From NCBI RefSeq assembly GCF_037126465.1, contig NC_088202.1, positions 80,456,160 to 80,520,159 of the forward strand: a stretch of 64,000 bases of DNA, read 5' to 3'. The translations under genes and the position numbers were made by a program. How positions within the stretch are numbered: the first letter of the stretch is position 1; every line of letters starts with the position of its first letter. The notes under the pieces were generated by a model, which had not been told where the DNA came from, made no database searches, and saw only the letters and a program-made list of their open reading frames with translations. Of the stretch, positions 11,753 to 24,719 are shown in pieces. Source of the stretch: Ornithodoros turicata (taxonomy: Eukaryota; Arthropoda; Arachnida; Ixodida; Argasidae).

Positions 11753-14700
11753 ACAATGTAGTTTATCCACTAGCTTGCCTGCATATCTGACGTTTTACCA
11801 AGTCACTACTCCACACAGTAGATCCCACGCTTTTATTCCGCCATATCATGCAGATTCCCTATTCATTCCACTCCGCTTTTACGCCGACTGCGGCTGAACG
11901 TCTCCTTTACTCTGTACTTTCGACACCAGATGAGTCACCTGTGCTGTCACTCATGACTTGCCAACACAGGGGCGGCATCCAATGTATTGCTCCGTAGACG
12001 AAAGCGTGCTGGGCGAACGCAATGCATTCTGGACAGGTCCTGGTCGCAAGTCACAGCAAACGTCAACGCACACGTGACCTTAAAGATGGCGGCGCCCGTG
12101 ATCGGCGGTCAAACCGTTTGTAAACAATGCGGTTGTAGTTCTGGACGACGTTTTGGATGTTTTTCGATAACGGGAATTATTTTTATTCGATAATCCCGCA
12201 GTAAAACGCGCAGTTTTACACATAAAGACTTGTATTGTTGACTGCTTCCAAAGATGTGATGACGACCGCGCGTTAAGACTTACTGAGCCGATGCGATGTA
12301 CGTAAACTGAGGTGAAATGGGCTACCATGTTGCGGAAGAAGCACCGCATAGCTTACGCTGGCAAAATATGGTCATCTCTTCGTGTTATGACGGTGAAAAT
12401 ATGTCGATAAGCGGCAAAACGACACGTAAACAAAGTCACATGACCTCAAAGTGACGTTTTCTATGACGTGCGAACAGGACAAGATGGCAGTCTTGCCAAA
12501 AGCACCCGCTTGAGGGTAGTTACAACAATGGCGGGTTTGTGTCACCCCTGTGCTTGCAAACAATACACTAGGTGGCGGTGGCGATGGAACTGCTTGCCCT
12601 AATCTGCCAGGCTTAGGCTCGCAACGCCACGACTATCGCAGGGGGATCGTGCGTCCTGGGGCGACTTCATATGGAACTGTACCGGCATTTGGCTTAAAGC
12701 GTCTGAGGAAAACCTAGGGAAACAATGTCTATGCCTAAAGCCATTAGACATTGGAACAATTCAAAGCGATACCTGGAGCAATATCTGTATATGTGTGGTC
12801 ATTAAATATCGAATGTCCGATTTGCTTATGTAGTAAGTTTCACAGACGATTTATCAGTCATTTCACTTTGACAGTTATTTGTATTTTTTGTTTATTGGAA
12901 GGTACATCCTCACCCTTTCGAACGCACGCATAGCTTGTGATTGTATTCGGAATTCTCTTTCTGAGATCAATTTCTGTGAAACTACGGATAACACAAAAGT
13001 TCGTGTTATTCTCGAATACGAGTTCCGTTGTGGAACCAATGAAGTGCAGACGGCACGAAATACCAACGAATTAATTTGGCGAGAATGTGGCTAATGAAAG
13101 CACCGTACGTCGATACTTTGAGAGGTTCTATTCTGGCGAGTGTAATCTTGAAAATGAGCCACGTGGGAGGTCTGAGATCAAGGTGAATAATGATGAGAGT
13201 TGAAAGATGTAGTGGAAACGGATACATCTTAGCGTATATGCGTGAATTCGCAGCAAGATTTGACATTATTATTCCAATAATATTGGACCGTCTGAAACTA
13301 ATTCGCGTGGCGAAGAAGCTGGATAGCGGATGATTCCCCATGAATTCAACGACCGTCAGAAGAGAAATTCTGTCAAAGCTTGCCTTTCTTTGCGGGCACG
13401 ACATAAAAATTAAACATTTCTACACCGTATTGTTACATGTGTTGAAAAATGGATCCTTAACAAACATAGCAAGCGTTTGGCAGAGTGGTTGGATAAAGAT
13501 GAAGTGAGCAAACACACTCCGAAACCAAATATTCAGACACACATACACACACACACACAAACAAAAAAAGAACTCTAATGGTGTCTGTCTGGTTGTCCCA
13601 GCACTGGCATTATCCTCTATCTTAATGAGACCTGGTCAGTCCATTGCAGCGGATGTCTACAGCAACCAATTGGACGAAATGATGGGAGTGTTTGCGATTA
13701 AGCAGCCGATAGTCTATAGTAGAGACAGGCCTATCCTTTTGTCAGACGATCATCGGGCACATGTCGCGCAAAAAACTGCTGCTCAAACTACAATAGCTAG
13801 ACTCGGAAATTCCCTCTCACCAATCGCGCTCGCCAGACCTTGCTCAGACTGACTGCCACTCCCGGCATTGGACCACGTCTTGCAAAAAAAGAAAAGAAAA
13901 ATTGTCAACAAGCTGCGCAAAATGCCTTTCGCGATTTCGTCGTGACTGATGTGAATAAACGATACCTTACATTAAATCTACATATCACTCATATGAACTG
14001 ACGTGCAATGGGATAGGGTGGAGTAGTTTAATCGATTATACATGCTATGATATTGTCATGCTATATATTTGTTCTTATTGTTCATTAAGGGGGCAGTAGT
14101 GGCCTTCCTGTCAATTCGAATTTCAGTTTAGTTGTGGACTTAGTAACCGTACAGCTATATCTGAAACGATTGAAATCAGATCTCGAAATAGTGGGCATCT
14201 GACACTATTTATGGGGCACATCCTCAAATCTCGGGCTTATTTCTCTCCCAACAGACGTACACGACTTTGAGATAACTAATCACCACCACGCCTATTTAGA
14301 TTTTTAAAGGTTATTCACTGTATTCGAGTCAACGTCTTTAAATCGGATACTGCTCGTGCAGGCGCCCAATTCTGCTCGCGTGCGGCTTATAAGGCAGCTT
14401 GCGTCAATATTTGCGTTGAGCAAAAGTGATTCCGAAAGTTTTGGCCTCGTCTTGTGGGACACCCTGATAAGACGTCGTGGCTTCAACCTTGGCCAAGGAC
14501 ATGTGCAAAAGCTGCTCTCATATCCTTTATAGAAAATAGCTATATCTGAAACGTTGCTAATGCGAAGACCGCTATCACATGGAGTACATTCGCGCTTCAT
14601 GTCTACGAAGGGATGGGATTCTTCGAGAAAAATGTGGATGTGTCGAAGAATGTCGAGTGGATGCCGGTGGGATGACACAACTGGTTAGGAATCGCACCTC

Positions 14701-14932
14701 TGAAATAGGCCATATCGCATCTATTGCTTTACAAGTTATCATCGAGATATCCGCGTCAAAAATAGGGGAATTGACCAGTGGTGACCACTGGTGGAATTGA
14801 CCAGTGGTGTAATATAGTTGCGACACGAGGATGGTACGTACTTAACTAACTTGTATTGATTATTTGGTACTAGTACGAGACATATTGAGCGTCGAACGGC
14901 TATTCCTCATGACAGCATACAGCTGAAACCAA
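11753..14932. other. Stretch without a recognised gene
   Basis: Short frames only (up to 132 codons, minus 13006-13404; 124 codons, minus 14304-14678). None carries a family motif I can name. A (CA)n run sits at about 13540-13557. Some frames are open on both strands at 12875-13094, which argues against either being real. Confidence 0.45.
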
Positions 14933-15496
14933 GTGAAGGTTATAGCGAACTCGATTGGTGGGTCCGTAGTGAGCACGCGACTCCGCTACAGAGAAAAAAT
15001 TCGTCACGGAGGGAGGAAATTCATCACGAAAAACAGTCTCGCTCCACCCAAGAGCCTAGCGGAAGTCGCCAGTCGAACGCCATGCAGACGACCTCGCAGA
15101 CGGAACTACACGCAAGGAGAGAAGGCACTTGCACTGATTTTGGATTGCGACGTGTTCACCGTTACTTGTATGGACGCCATTTCAGCCTTAATTTACACTG
15201 ACCATCAGCCTCTTCTGGGTCCTCTAGGGCACGACAGACCTGAGCCAGCCAGGTTACAGAGATGGGCGATGACGCTCGCTGCATATCAGTGGCACCTCAA
15301 GTATAGGAACATGGATGTTGCGGTTGCATTGTCGCGCCTACCTCTTTCGGTAGAAGAGAAGCAACATGAGCCAAACTGTCTAGGCTGTGTTCGGGGCAAT
15401 GCCACTCACTGCTGTACAAGCGGCAAGTCAAGTTACAAAACAAGACTTGCCTCTCATGGGGCTTGTCAAGCGTGCGCTAACGGAATGGCCACGTAA
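14933..15496 (+). pseudogene. Ty3/gypsy pol: RNase H domain remnant
   Basis: A 187-codon frame whose second half matches the Ty3/gypsy RNase H: KALALILDCDVF, YTDHQPLLGPLGHDRP, RLQRWAMTLAAYQWHLKYR and ALSRLP. These are family hallmarks (the TDHxPL motif and the terminal DALSRLP). The family glutamate that precedes ALA in (R/K)EALA appears to be lysine here, so the enzyme is probably dead. The N-terminal third has no match and may be rearranged RT/connection sequence. The next domain (integrase) follows in other frames, showing frameshifts. Confidence 0.8.
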
Positions 15497-16280
15497 GTAC
15501 CCCGAAGACAAGCAAGCATTTTTTGTGCGCAGCTATCAGTGGAGCAGGAGTGTTTGACGTGGGTTACAGGGCCATTGTTCCGAAGATCTTTCAACTTGAC
15601 GTACTGTTGTTGTTACACGAAGCGTATCCAGGTATGGATCGGATGAAGATGTTGGCGCGTTCATATGGTTGGTGGCTTCGTGGTATCGACAATGTCATCG
15701 AGAACACTGTACGGAGCTGTAGTATCTGCCAAAGTGTCTCACTGGCGATGGCTGCTCGTCTGTTACAGTCATGGCCGTACACGAAACAAGAGTGTGGCAA
15801 CGTGTTCACGCAGACTATGTTCTCAAAGATGGCATGAACTTGCTATGTTGGTCCACGCCTACTCAAAATGGATTCAGGTCTTCTGCATGTACACGACAAC
15901 CCCTACAAGTACAATGCAGAGGCCGGACACTCTCTTTGCAGCCCACACCCACGCGGAAGAGTTAGTGACCGACAATGGGGCCCAGTTTACAGCTGAAGGG
16001 GGTTTCAAGACTTTCTGCGACAGCGAGGAATCTGGCATTCTAAATCGCTACCGTACCACGTTGCGTCTAATGGAGCTGTGGAAAGACTAAGGACCACCAA
16101 GACAACGCTCTTCAGGCATGTGCTGGACGACAGCATGAAGGGAGTAAAGCGCTCAGTGCAAGAGCGCTTAAATGACTTCTTATTGTCCTACAGAAACACA
16201 CCAAATTCGGTGGTGACAGCAAAGCGTTCGCCTCGGACCATATTGTCCCTATTCAAACTTACTTTCGCAAGGTGACATGG
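15497..16280 (+). pseudogene. Ty3/gypsy integrase, frameshifted
   Basis: Pieces of an integrase run through three plus-strand frames. The zinc-binding region has LLLHEAYPGMDRMKMLARSY and ENTVRSCSICQ (HHCC type, about 15600-15735). The catalytic core shows AYSKWIQVF (about 15857) and LVTDNGAQFTAEG (about 15963), then ERLNDFLLSYRNTPNS (about 16165). At least three frameshifts or stops separate them, so no functional protein is made. In life this enzyme inserts retrotransposon cDNA. No capsid/gag or envelope sequence was recognised. Confidence 0.8.
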
Positions 16281-16896
16281 CGGACCGTCAGAAAAGGGAT
16301 ACTTACCATCGTAACCGCAAAAGAGGGTCAGCAGGGTCCTTCTGTGTTAGCGAGAACATCTACGTGAAGATGACGAGAGGCGAAGCTGAATCGTAGCAGG
16401 AAGGGATTGTAGAGCAAGTCAGTGCTACGTGTCTAGTAAATATATAGGATCGCAAGTGAGATTTACACATGCTAACCATTTGCGGCTGCTGCGGACAGTG
16501 CCACGAAGCACGTTTCATGCTGAAGACCAAGGTGTCATGACACTGACTTACCAACTGACTGAACCAAAGACTTGGGACCCCACAGAAGAGTTCAGAACTG
16601 AAAGCCACCGAACGAACTCTACAAAGAAGGGGGTGTTCTGTCGACGCCGCACGAGCCACGACAAGACAGCTGCTCCCCGATTCACGTTCAGCAGTCCATA
16701 GATTCACCCTCTGCAACTAGCAGCCAAGACGTGGTGGTAAGGAACGAGAACTCGCTGAACTGCAGCATAACTGAATAAAAGGGTCCCCCCGCTGCCGAGG
16801 GCTAAGCATCAACCAGAGGTAACCATACATGCTCGCAAGGTTCTCAACAGGTACATCACTGATGACTATAGAAGGGCTAAATGATGGAATTTTATT

Positions 16897-18200
16897 AAGG
16901 GGGAAAGTGGTATGTTCGTGTGTGGGAAGACTACGGCGACCTAGCAGATCCGCACGACTCGTGCATAGTGTATGCGTGCGCCTGGAACATTAAAAGATTG
17001 ATGTTCGTTGCTCTACTCTGTTCGCACGTTTTCTGGGCGAAGATAGAACCGTATTGATCCCTGAAAGTTTTTGACGCGGCGCAATAACCCAAATAATGCA
17101 GTGGTATGCTTATTAGCAAACCGCTCGTAGGCATAGCACGCATGCTGCTCGGCTCATGTCGGAAGTTATTGCGAATAATTTCGACATCTGTTTCGCCAAA
17201 ACCTGGGCTGGGGGTACCATACTACACTTCACGCCTACACATGTGGTGTTTCGTGGGGACATGAATTACACAGGAATTTTCTAACGGATTGGAGGGCAGC
17301 ACTAATTACAGTGCGTCTGTCCGTTCGTGCTACTATAGGACGCAGAAAGTTATACCAAGCGTGTTCAGATTCGAACCGCACCATTGTTCATTCACGGCGG
17401 GCTTGAGAGCACTATTATCGAAGCGTGCGGGCACTCTTTTATGAGATTTTTTCCCCTTCGAATTCCGCGGGCCTTTGTTAGAGATTGGAAAAACGGACTG
17501 CGTCAGAAGTGCCTATAATTGCAAACAACGGAACCCAGGATTTCGGAAGGCCCGGAACATCTCGCCAGTAACATTCCAACTGATTAGGGTCAACACTAAA
17601 TGCACTGACGCGGGCCCACTGAGTACACTAGACCAATCAACAATCACTTGAAAAGTACTGGCTGAGCATTCGTCTTGAATTAGGGCAGAGCGTTCAGCAT
17701 GCATTAAGGCGATTGTGCTGTGGCTTTCCTCTCAGAAGTAAAAACCGATATGATCACGAGAGTTTTTATGAGCTTGTAGTTTCTAACTTATCCATCAGAG
17801 TTTGTATTACTCGAGGAAACGAGGCAACTAGCGCTGGCACAAAATAATACTATAATCCAGTTTCTCGTGGCAGTCGAAAAAAATTGTGTTGAGAAAACAA
17901 GTGCAGATGGCAAAAAAACCATGCATGTTGAGTGGACGCTCCCTTTCAAGGAAACCCGCTGTGAGCTACGGCGACGCTCGTCCTCGGCCGTAACCTCAGC
18001 CGACCCAGAGCAATGTCTTTTCTCCTCTCATGCTTTCCCGCTTTTCCCCGGTTTGCCGGTAAATAAAGTTAGTTGCGTTTTTGTTCTCGAGCTGACTGCC
18101 TCGTTGCCTTCTTTCTTCGAGTTTTCAGCCGAACCCATCCAACGGTTTAAGGGTAGAGAGGGAGATCTCCAATTTGTGCTACTTTCTTCCTAATTTCTAC
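16897..18200 (+). mobile_element. Polypurine tract and probable 3' LTR of the gypsy copy
   Basis: AAGGGGGAAAGTGG (16897-16910) directly precedes TATGTTCGTGTGTGGGAAGA, where a gypsy 3' LTR beginning TGTT is expected. An AATAAA lies at 18062-18067 just before a T/G/C-rich zone (18068-18190), consistent with an LTR polyadenylation region. The LTR's end is not clear and no 5' LTR was found for comparison, so the 1.3 kb extent is a guess. Confidence 0.45.
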
Positions 18201-19736
18201 TACAATTGTCTTCTCACGCTTCGTACTGTATCTTTTTATGTTTTCATAAAAGACAAACTGTGAACACGTGTGCTAGGACGCGCTCAGGAGAGTTGGAACT
18301 AAGGCAAGACAAGAAAAGTGATTTCCATAATTAAACTGTACTTTCGCTTCTCAGGGTGATGAGCTTGCTAGGATTGTACACAGAGCACACCACTATTCTT
18401 CAGAAGTGACGGTATACATCAAACGCCATATAGTCACCTGTGAGTAATAAATTTGACAATGCAGAAAATCATACCTCCAAAAACGACTTGACCTTGATGA
18501 TAATGAGCTGCTAGTCTAAATGTTCCTTGTTCAATTGTACATTCGTTACATTGCATACTACCATGATTCCGAATTCAATGGTGAAAACTCTTGTAGGCAA
18601 AACTAACAAAAAATATATAACAGGCGTTCAGAAGCTGCAACCTTAATGGGGGGGGGGGGGGGGACAGAACGCGCAGAAGCCTCGGTGACACCTTTATGTT
18701 GTTTCTAGCACTCAGCATTCCTAATCCAACTATAACTTATTTAACACCAGGGTTATGCTGTTTATACCATCAGATCAATCTAAGAACAGTGTTGGCAATC
18801 TTGACATATTATCATTATGCCAAGACGTACAGTCTTTTGCTTGGCTGTTTTTCACCTATAGTTCACTTCTAACAGAGGTGATATGGAGGACTAGGTCGAT
18901 CGTAATGATGCTGTATCTCATAGGCAGAGCCTCATATACTACTGATGCACGTCAAGATTGCAGAATGCCATGCATTTATGAAAGATAGTGCGGGATTTAT
19001 CAGTATCACCTCAAATAGGGATGCCGGGCATACGTTAGGAAAGTCGACGCCGGTAATTAGTATAACGCGATTTTGCATAGATGACGCTGGTATGAGCTCT
19101 GTAGAAGCAGTTTGTCTGTATTTTACGTCTTCAGGCATCGTGCGCTTGCGGGTATATTCGGCGAATGTTCATGCAACGTATTGCGCAAGCATTATACAAG
19201 CGCAGAATGTCAAGAAACCTAGCTGCACCATATCGATTACCCATTACAAGGTAGGCGGAAGTACCAGCAACCATTTATCGTGTGGGCGTTCCCCGGAGAC
19301 TGATCTACCATTTAGGAAGGCTACAATCGAAGTTCTTTGCCGTTCGGTAACAGGAAGAAAACATCGAACTGGACAATATACGAACTTGTATCTCAACGTG
19401 AAAAACGGAAGGTCTATCGTAAAAGAGTACAGAACAATGAATTACTTGTTTAGTTATTTCTATTGGATATGGTACTATGTATCTCATTAAGATTTTGAAA
19501 CATAAGCAGAATGACGTTGGATTTACTAATAATAAGTGTTTCGAGTTTCCTTGTTCTCGTAAGCTGCCGAGCGTCTGAACCATGTTTAACCAAAGGCACA
19601 ACTCCTTGCATGAGGGTCAATCGCCCGTGGACGTATACGGAACACTCATGACGTCACACAGGATTTTCCAGACCCTTCATGCCCAAGTATAACACCCTTT
19701 CCTCTTATAGTTCTTGTGGACAGCTGTGAAGGAGAG
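18201..19736. other. Stretch without a recognised gene
   Basis: It contains a 16 nt G run (18648-18663) and the longest unassigned frame of the window's first third (plus 18945-19490, 181 codons). That frame has no recognisable domain, membrane segment or repeat, and a minus-strand frame overlaps it, so I do not call it a gene. Confidence 0.4.
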
Positions 19737-19744
19737 GGCATAGC

Positions 19745-20653
19745 TAGAGCCCTGCACAGACACGGGCCCCCGACCCGCGGGCCGGACCGGGCTGGTGCTC
19801 CGGGTCGTGCCGAGTCCGGCCGACAAACATGTTTCCGAGATTCATGCTCGGCCGGGTTACGCAGCTAACTGCACACAATGGAGGACTGTGGAACTATGAA
19901 CTAATATCCATTAGTTGATATGATCACGCGCTTGCGTCATTCCTGTGCATACATTTGCAAAGACAAGTAAAGGACACTGCATTATGCGTATGATTCGACC
20001 CTCTAGAACATTCTCAAAGCCACTTCACATTGCTCCTGACTCCTCACGTATTTCACAATCACCGAACGCAACAACTCAGGGAAAAGAGAAGCTGACGCCA
20101 GGAATCGAACCTGGGTCTTCTGATTTCCGGTCAGTTATGCTACCCCTACACCGCACCAGCACGCCGTTTCCCATCACCCATTGAGTGCCTCAAGTACTCA
20201 AGTCAAGTTGTGTCGTCCCTAAGTGTAGTCTGCCTCTGTCAAATCTCGTTGTTCACAATCACGTTCGCAAAGCTTGGTGAGAGGGGTAGGGATTGGGAGA
20301 AGGAGTTTATCGGCAGTATCCGCTATCTCCGCAAAAACTTGCACGCGTGCGTTCGGATTTAATTTGGTCTCGTGCTGTTGTGGTGTTAAACCGCCAGCAC
20401 TTGTATGTCTGTGGTCTTGTCTTCTCTTATAAATTTACTTATAAATTTGTTTGAGAAGCGCGCTTGAGAAGCGCGTACGTCACGGCTCGAAATACTAGGC
20501 CGGGATCTACTCGCCGAGTCACCGGGCCGGGCCGTGCTCTACTCACTGGGCCACCGGGCCGGGCAAAACATGAAGGCCCGGGTTGGGTCGGGCCATTTTC
20601 CGATGCGCCAGGGCCGGGTCGGACCCAGAAAAGTCGGCCCGTGCAGGGCTCTA
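19745..20653. mobile_element. hAT (Ac-like) non-autonomous element with CGGGCC-rich ends
   Basis: The left terminus TAGAGCCCTGCAC and right terminus GTGCAGGGCTCTA are perfect inverted repeats of 13 bp, and GGGCC continues the symmetry further in. The flanks are identical 8 bp direct repeats GGCATAGC (19737-19744 and 20654-20661), the hAT hallmark. Both subterminal 80-150 bp zones are arrays of GGGCCGG/CGGGCC/GACCCG motifs. No transposase is encoded. A tRNA-like element is nested at 20091-20160. Open frames on both strands over 20439-20700 are products of the G/C-rich array. Confidence 0.9.
20091..20160 (-). repeat. tRNA-like cloverleaf / SINE head
   Basis: On the minus strand 70 nt fold as a cloverleaf. 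The acceptor stem is GCTGGTG/CGTCAGC (7 pairs, two of them G-U), the D arm is GTGT/GCAT, and the anticodon arm is ACTGA-CCGGAAA-TCAGA. The T arm is CCAGG-TTCGATT-CCTGG. The loop has C instead of the invariant U33 and an apparent GGA anticodon on a tRNA without a long variable arm, so it is probably not a working tRNA. It lies inside the hAT element, so it arrived later or travelled with it. Similar anticodon arms (GACCGGNAAT) occur at 41752 and 50722. Confidence 0.6.
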
Positions 20654-20730
20654 GGCATAGCTCCATTTGTGCAACGGAACGTCCTACTTTCAAAAGTCCT
20701 GTAGAACGTGGGGAGAGGCTTACCCTCCAA

Positions 20731-21938
20731 CAGGGATGGGAACCGTTATTTTTTTCTGTTCGCTTCGGGTTCAGGCTCAGGCATATGATTCGGTTTGGGA
20801 TCAGCTCCGCAGCTGCGCAAAATATCGGAACCGGTTTAAATCGGTTAGAACTGGTCCGGGAAAGTGAATTTTGGGCAGATTGCCATGGGTTAAAGCAAGC
20901 ACATCCTTACGATTACGCAAATGTACTTTTGTTGTTGTTGTTGTTGCTGACACAGAGGTGGTTCACGGCAACACCGCGTGTTACAGGTCTGTATTTCAGG
21001 TGCAACATTACGGTAGCATATTGTATTCTCCAGTTCCCTCATCATATACGCCATGTTACATCCTGCTCAGGGACAGACTGTTATTTTCACAGTCCAAGAT
21101 GAAAACTTGGGGCTGCTGGACGAGAAAAACCGCGTACAAGGAAGCGTACAACTGCCAAAAGGAACAGATCAATAAATAAAACACGTCCAACTTGTCCTTT
21201 CTGACCACATATATTCATATATTCAGTTGTACCATCTAACAACAACAACAGCAGCAGCAGCTGGAATGTTCGGCTCATTCCAGTAAAAGTGGTTGAAAGT
21301 TGCGACCTGTTCTTTCCTATTCAGCGTCTAACCGTGTGTCCTTATTTTTGTCGCTAAGAATGGGGTACCATCTAACATTACAATTGCTTGCCACGCTCAG
21401 TGTTGGCTCAGACACGTTGGACCAAACGGCGCCTTCCCGAATGCGCAGTCAGACTCTACATTTTCTCCTTCGGGAGTCAGAAATTTGACTCGCCATGCAT
21501 TTAGAATGTAATTTCAACTTACATTTCGTACGATGTTACGATACGGGGTTACGATGGATGATAGTTGTTACTTCAGCTGGTAAAATCAAGCACCGCCGCA
21601 CCTCAAAACTAACACAACTGAATGAACGTAATAGCTGCGAGGAGGAAATACCTCGCTTTTTTGTTTTGTTCAGTTCAGTTTTGTTCAGTTTCGGATTCGA
21701 ATTTGTTTGGCGACGCGGCTGAATCCGCTGTGTAAATCGTATAGTTCCGATCTCTCACAACGCATATTACGTCTGAACCGTTTCGCGAACCGGTAACCGC
21801 CTAAATGTTTTTTTCGGTTCAGTTCAGGTTCGGATCAACGCGGGGAAAAATACTTTGGTTCGGTTCAGTTCCTGTTCAGCGAAAACTACTGGTTTTTAGT
21901 GGTTTTCGGTTCGGGTTCAGTTTCGGTTCCGATCCCTT
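20731..21938. mobile_element. hAT-like non-autonomous element with GGTTCGG arrays, copy 1
   Basis: The left end CAGGGATGGGAACCG and right end CGGTTCCGATCCCTT agree at 13 of 15 positions as inverted repeats. The flanks are ccctccaa (20723-20730) and ccctccat (21939-21946), a 7/8 target duplication. The ends are arrays of CGGTTC/GGTTCAG/TTCGGTTC, densest at 21800-21935. Size (1208 bp) and motif match the element at 36965-38158, which makes them one family. The interior holds (TTG)n and (CAACAG)n runs and no transposase. It begins only 70 bp after the preceding hAT element ends. Confidence 0.8.
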
Positions 21939-21946
21939 CCCTCCAT

Positions 21947-23436
21947 ACCGATACCGCACATAACTAGTTTTAACAACGGGACCTCCCATGAAATGACTTG
22001 CATGGTTTTACACTAAATCAATAACAAACTTCAAAACTTGAAACTTGAAATAACGAGACGAAAATACATGAACTACACATGGTTTGTACCTTGCTGGACC
22101 ATCCATTGTCCGAGGAAAGACTTGCCATATTAACGAGACGAAAATGCGTTGAAAAGTTAGGCCCCCACAAAAATCGTCCATAATTCAAGTTGCCCATATT
22201 AACGAGGTGCATACTAATGAGGCACGACTACCTTGCTATTGCTGTACCTTCTGATCAATAGGGCTCTACGAAAACGATACGATAAAAGAAGTTATCAAAT
22301 CCGTGCAAGCCTAGCAATGTGATGTCACACGCTTCAAAGAAAGAGGTCGATTGTCATGCTTTCGGAGCTGTTATTGTGAACACCTCCCGACCTTCTAAAA
22401 CTCGGTAATATCCACAGGTTCGGGCAATGAGCGACATATCGGGCGAGAGGTTCACGTCCGACATGGACTGATAAGTTTACGTAAAAGGCTGCGCGAAAAT
22501 CATATTGCAAGCGTTGTAAAACGTTAGTCGATCACAGAGCTTTTTCTGCTCTCAGATGGCACAGCCATTCATGCTACGGCAGTGCCATGTATTAAAAGGG
22601 AGTCTGGCCATTAAGGGACCAACATATACCTGAGGCTCCACCCACTTTTTGAGGTATCTATCTAATCACAGCTCGAAATACAGTTCCCTATTATTGCAGG
22701 CCAACCAGTACTTATACTTCACCCTTATTTACTGGGTGGCACCAATTTGGAGAAACTGGACTGATTGGGATGAAACTTACATTAATGGTGAAAGACCAAA
22801 ACGACGGATTTTGCACCCACTTTTGTCAACGCCATCTGCATAGAGAGATGCATGTTGGGGAAGACTGAGAATTGCAGAAATGGTTGCTGGCAAGAGTGAT
22901 TGGCGAGCGGAGCCAGGAGAGCGGTAGAACCGCTTCTTCATAGCAGACGGCTACCGGTATGACTTTTAAATCACGTAACGTGCGTAGATTGAATCAAAAA
23001 TGCGCAAAGATGCATGGTTAAATAAAATTCAATGACATCATGCAGAATCTTATGTATCAGGGGCGTCCTTCTTGCTATTTTCTTGGGATCGCTGTCTTAG
23101 CTAGGCATAACGTTAGCGGCGAAACATCTCATTTTCGCGTAAATAATGATGACGGAGCGAAAGTTGAAGCTGATCTTGCAGATGAGGATATATACTCACA
23201 GTACGAAATTAAAGCAGTCTGTGAAAACTTTTTGTCACGAAATCTCCGCTTCGCCGTTCCAAGCACCACCCTCCATTTTTGACAAATTTTGGTGTCATGG
23301 CGGTCCCCATGGAAAATGGCAACCAACGAAATGCGCCCAAGTTTGATTGACAGGTCAAGCCTCTATTTTAGGCTCCTCCTAATGGCCGGATTCCATTTTA
23401 ATCAGGGGGGTCGGACTCGCTCAAAAAAGCGTGACT
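21947..23436. other. Stretch without a gene; possible pogo/Tigger-like remnants
   Basis: The motif ATATTAACGAG occurs at about 22131 and 22196, with a related AATAACGAGACGAAAA at about 22050. This resembles the ends of pogo/Tigger elements, but no TA-flanked inverted termini were found. The rest shows nothing recognisable. Confidence 0.3.
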
Positions 23437-24200
23437 ATAACGGAGCTGCCATCCGTTGGTCATGGAAGGCGTTGCTGCATCGTTCCGCCGTTTTCGTAAA
23501 TTTATCACTTGCTAACTTGCTATCTAGATTCGGTGTACTATGTGCGTATCTAATATGTATTTGTTAAACAAATAAGCAGTGAATATTTTCCCACTACAAC
23601 ACTTGCTTGTGTGCTGTCGTTCGTTCGTTCGTCACTTTATTATCACGAAACTCGACAGACCAGAGCATGGAATGGCGGGTGGTTCCGTTTTTGGCATTTC
23701 CGGTTCCCGTTGGTTCGCAGAGCAGCATGAAGATGACGGTTTACTGTGTGTATTCATCTTTGGATGAATATATGCCTTCGGAAATACATGCCTACATTGG
23801 TTACGATGGGTAACGATTTATTGATTTCGCTCGCAAAGCACACAAACGTCACTTCAACACGTCATTGGCTGTAAACGTCTTCATCTGTGTCGGGTTGGCG
23901 GTGTCGCAGGTAATCTCATACATAAGATATGATTCACGTTTGATATGACAACGTTTATCTTGTGATTCCAATAGCACTACTCAATTCTGCACGTATCCCG
24001 AAGATTCGTACGTACTCAACGCAATTACACGGATTGCATCGCTTCCTACGGTGGACGTCGTTCCCTCCATCGGCTCATTCCCGCGTTTGTCATCCCACGT
24101 GACTGCACAGGGTTGGCAACAAACGGAGCAGCTCCGCTGTAGTTAGGGGGCTGAAATTCGTCCACTAACACTGTCCATGACCAACGGATGGCTGCGCCCG
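23437..24200. repeat. Inverted repeat pair about 36 bp, 700 bp apart
   Basis: GCCATCCGTTGGTCATGGA near 23448-23467 is inverted at about 24174-24192, and similarity continues outward through GCGTGAC. This may be a short DNA transposon with internal symmetry, but terminal motifs and target duplication were not found. Confidence 0.4.
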
Positions 24201-24485
24201 GGCGGTCACGCTCGGGGATAGGAGAATCCCACTGACGGCGCGCCAAGTACGTTCTCTAGAGTATTCCTATATTAACTCTGTGCTTTTAATACACGGCAGT
24301 GTGCTACAGCTGCAAAAGGAGCATAACGCATGAGGCAACGTCGCTCTCCTAAAGCTATATGTTTTGCTGTCGTTACGTTACAAAAACTTGAATCTTAATA
24401 GGAGAAGGAAACGTTGCAAACCCAACGTTTCCTAAAACTTTCTAATTTCAAACAATCCTTCTCGTTAGGACTTCCCTTTACCGAT

Positions 24486-24711
24486 CTCGGTGGATCAATC
24501 GGTAGCGTGTCAGCCTATACTTATCCCAAGGTTCCGCGTACGATCCCGGCCGAGGACCGCTGCAACTTGGAGGCAGGGTACAAGTTGCTTAGGCACGCCG
24601 TCTTTCGCAAGGGACGTTAAATACGGCATGCAGTGCGCCGAGATTTCGGTGCGCGTTAAACTACCCTCAGGTGGACAAAATCCATCCACATCCCGACCAC
24701 TGTTCGTCACT
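24486..24711 (+). mobile_element. Second SINE family (GGATCAATCGGTAGCG head), copy 1
   Basis: GTGGATCAATCGGTAGCGTG is an A-box-like tRNA D arm, and GTTCCGCGTACGATCCC sits at the B-box position. The body (CGCAAGGGACGTTAAATACG, then GAGATTTCGGTGCGCGTTAA, then CTCAGGTGGACAAAATCCAT) is shared with the copy at 43504-43760. From memory, this body resembles a central domain found in SINEs of many arthropods and molluscs. It abuts the next element within 10 bp. Confidence 0.65.
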
Positions 24712-24719
24712 AGTGATCA

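Noticed and set aside
18945..19490. 181-codon plus-strand open frame
   Set aside because: No domain, signal peptide or repeat, and a minus-strand frame overlaps it; chance openness in a non-coding stretch is more likely.
20091..20160. Functional tRNA-Ser(GGA) gene
   Set aside because: The cloverleaf is good, but position 33 is C, there is no long variable arm expected of tRNA-Ser, and it sits inside a transposon.
20464..21102. 212-codon plus-strand frame rich in Gly, Pro and Arg
   Set aside because: It spans the right end array of one hAT-like element, its target duplication and the start of the next; not a gene.
22018..22215. Tigger/pogo transposase or MITE
   Set aside because: Only short ATTAACGAG motifs recur; no TA-flanked termini and no DDE motif.
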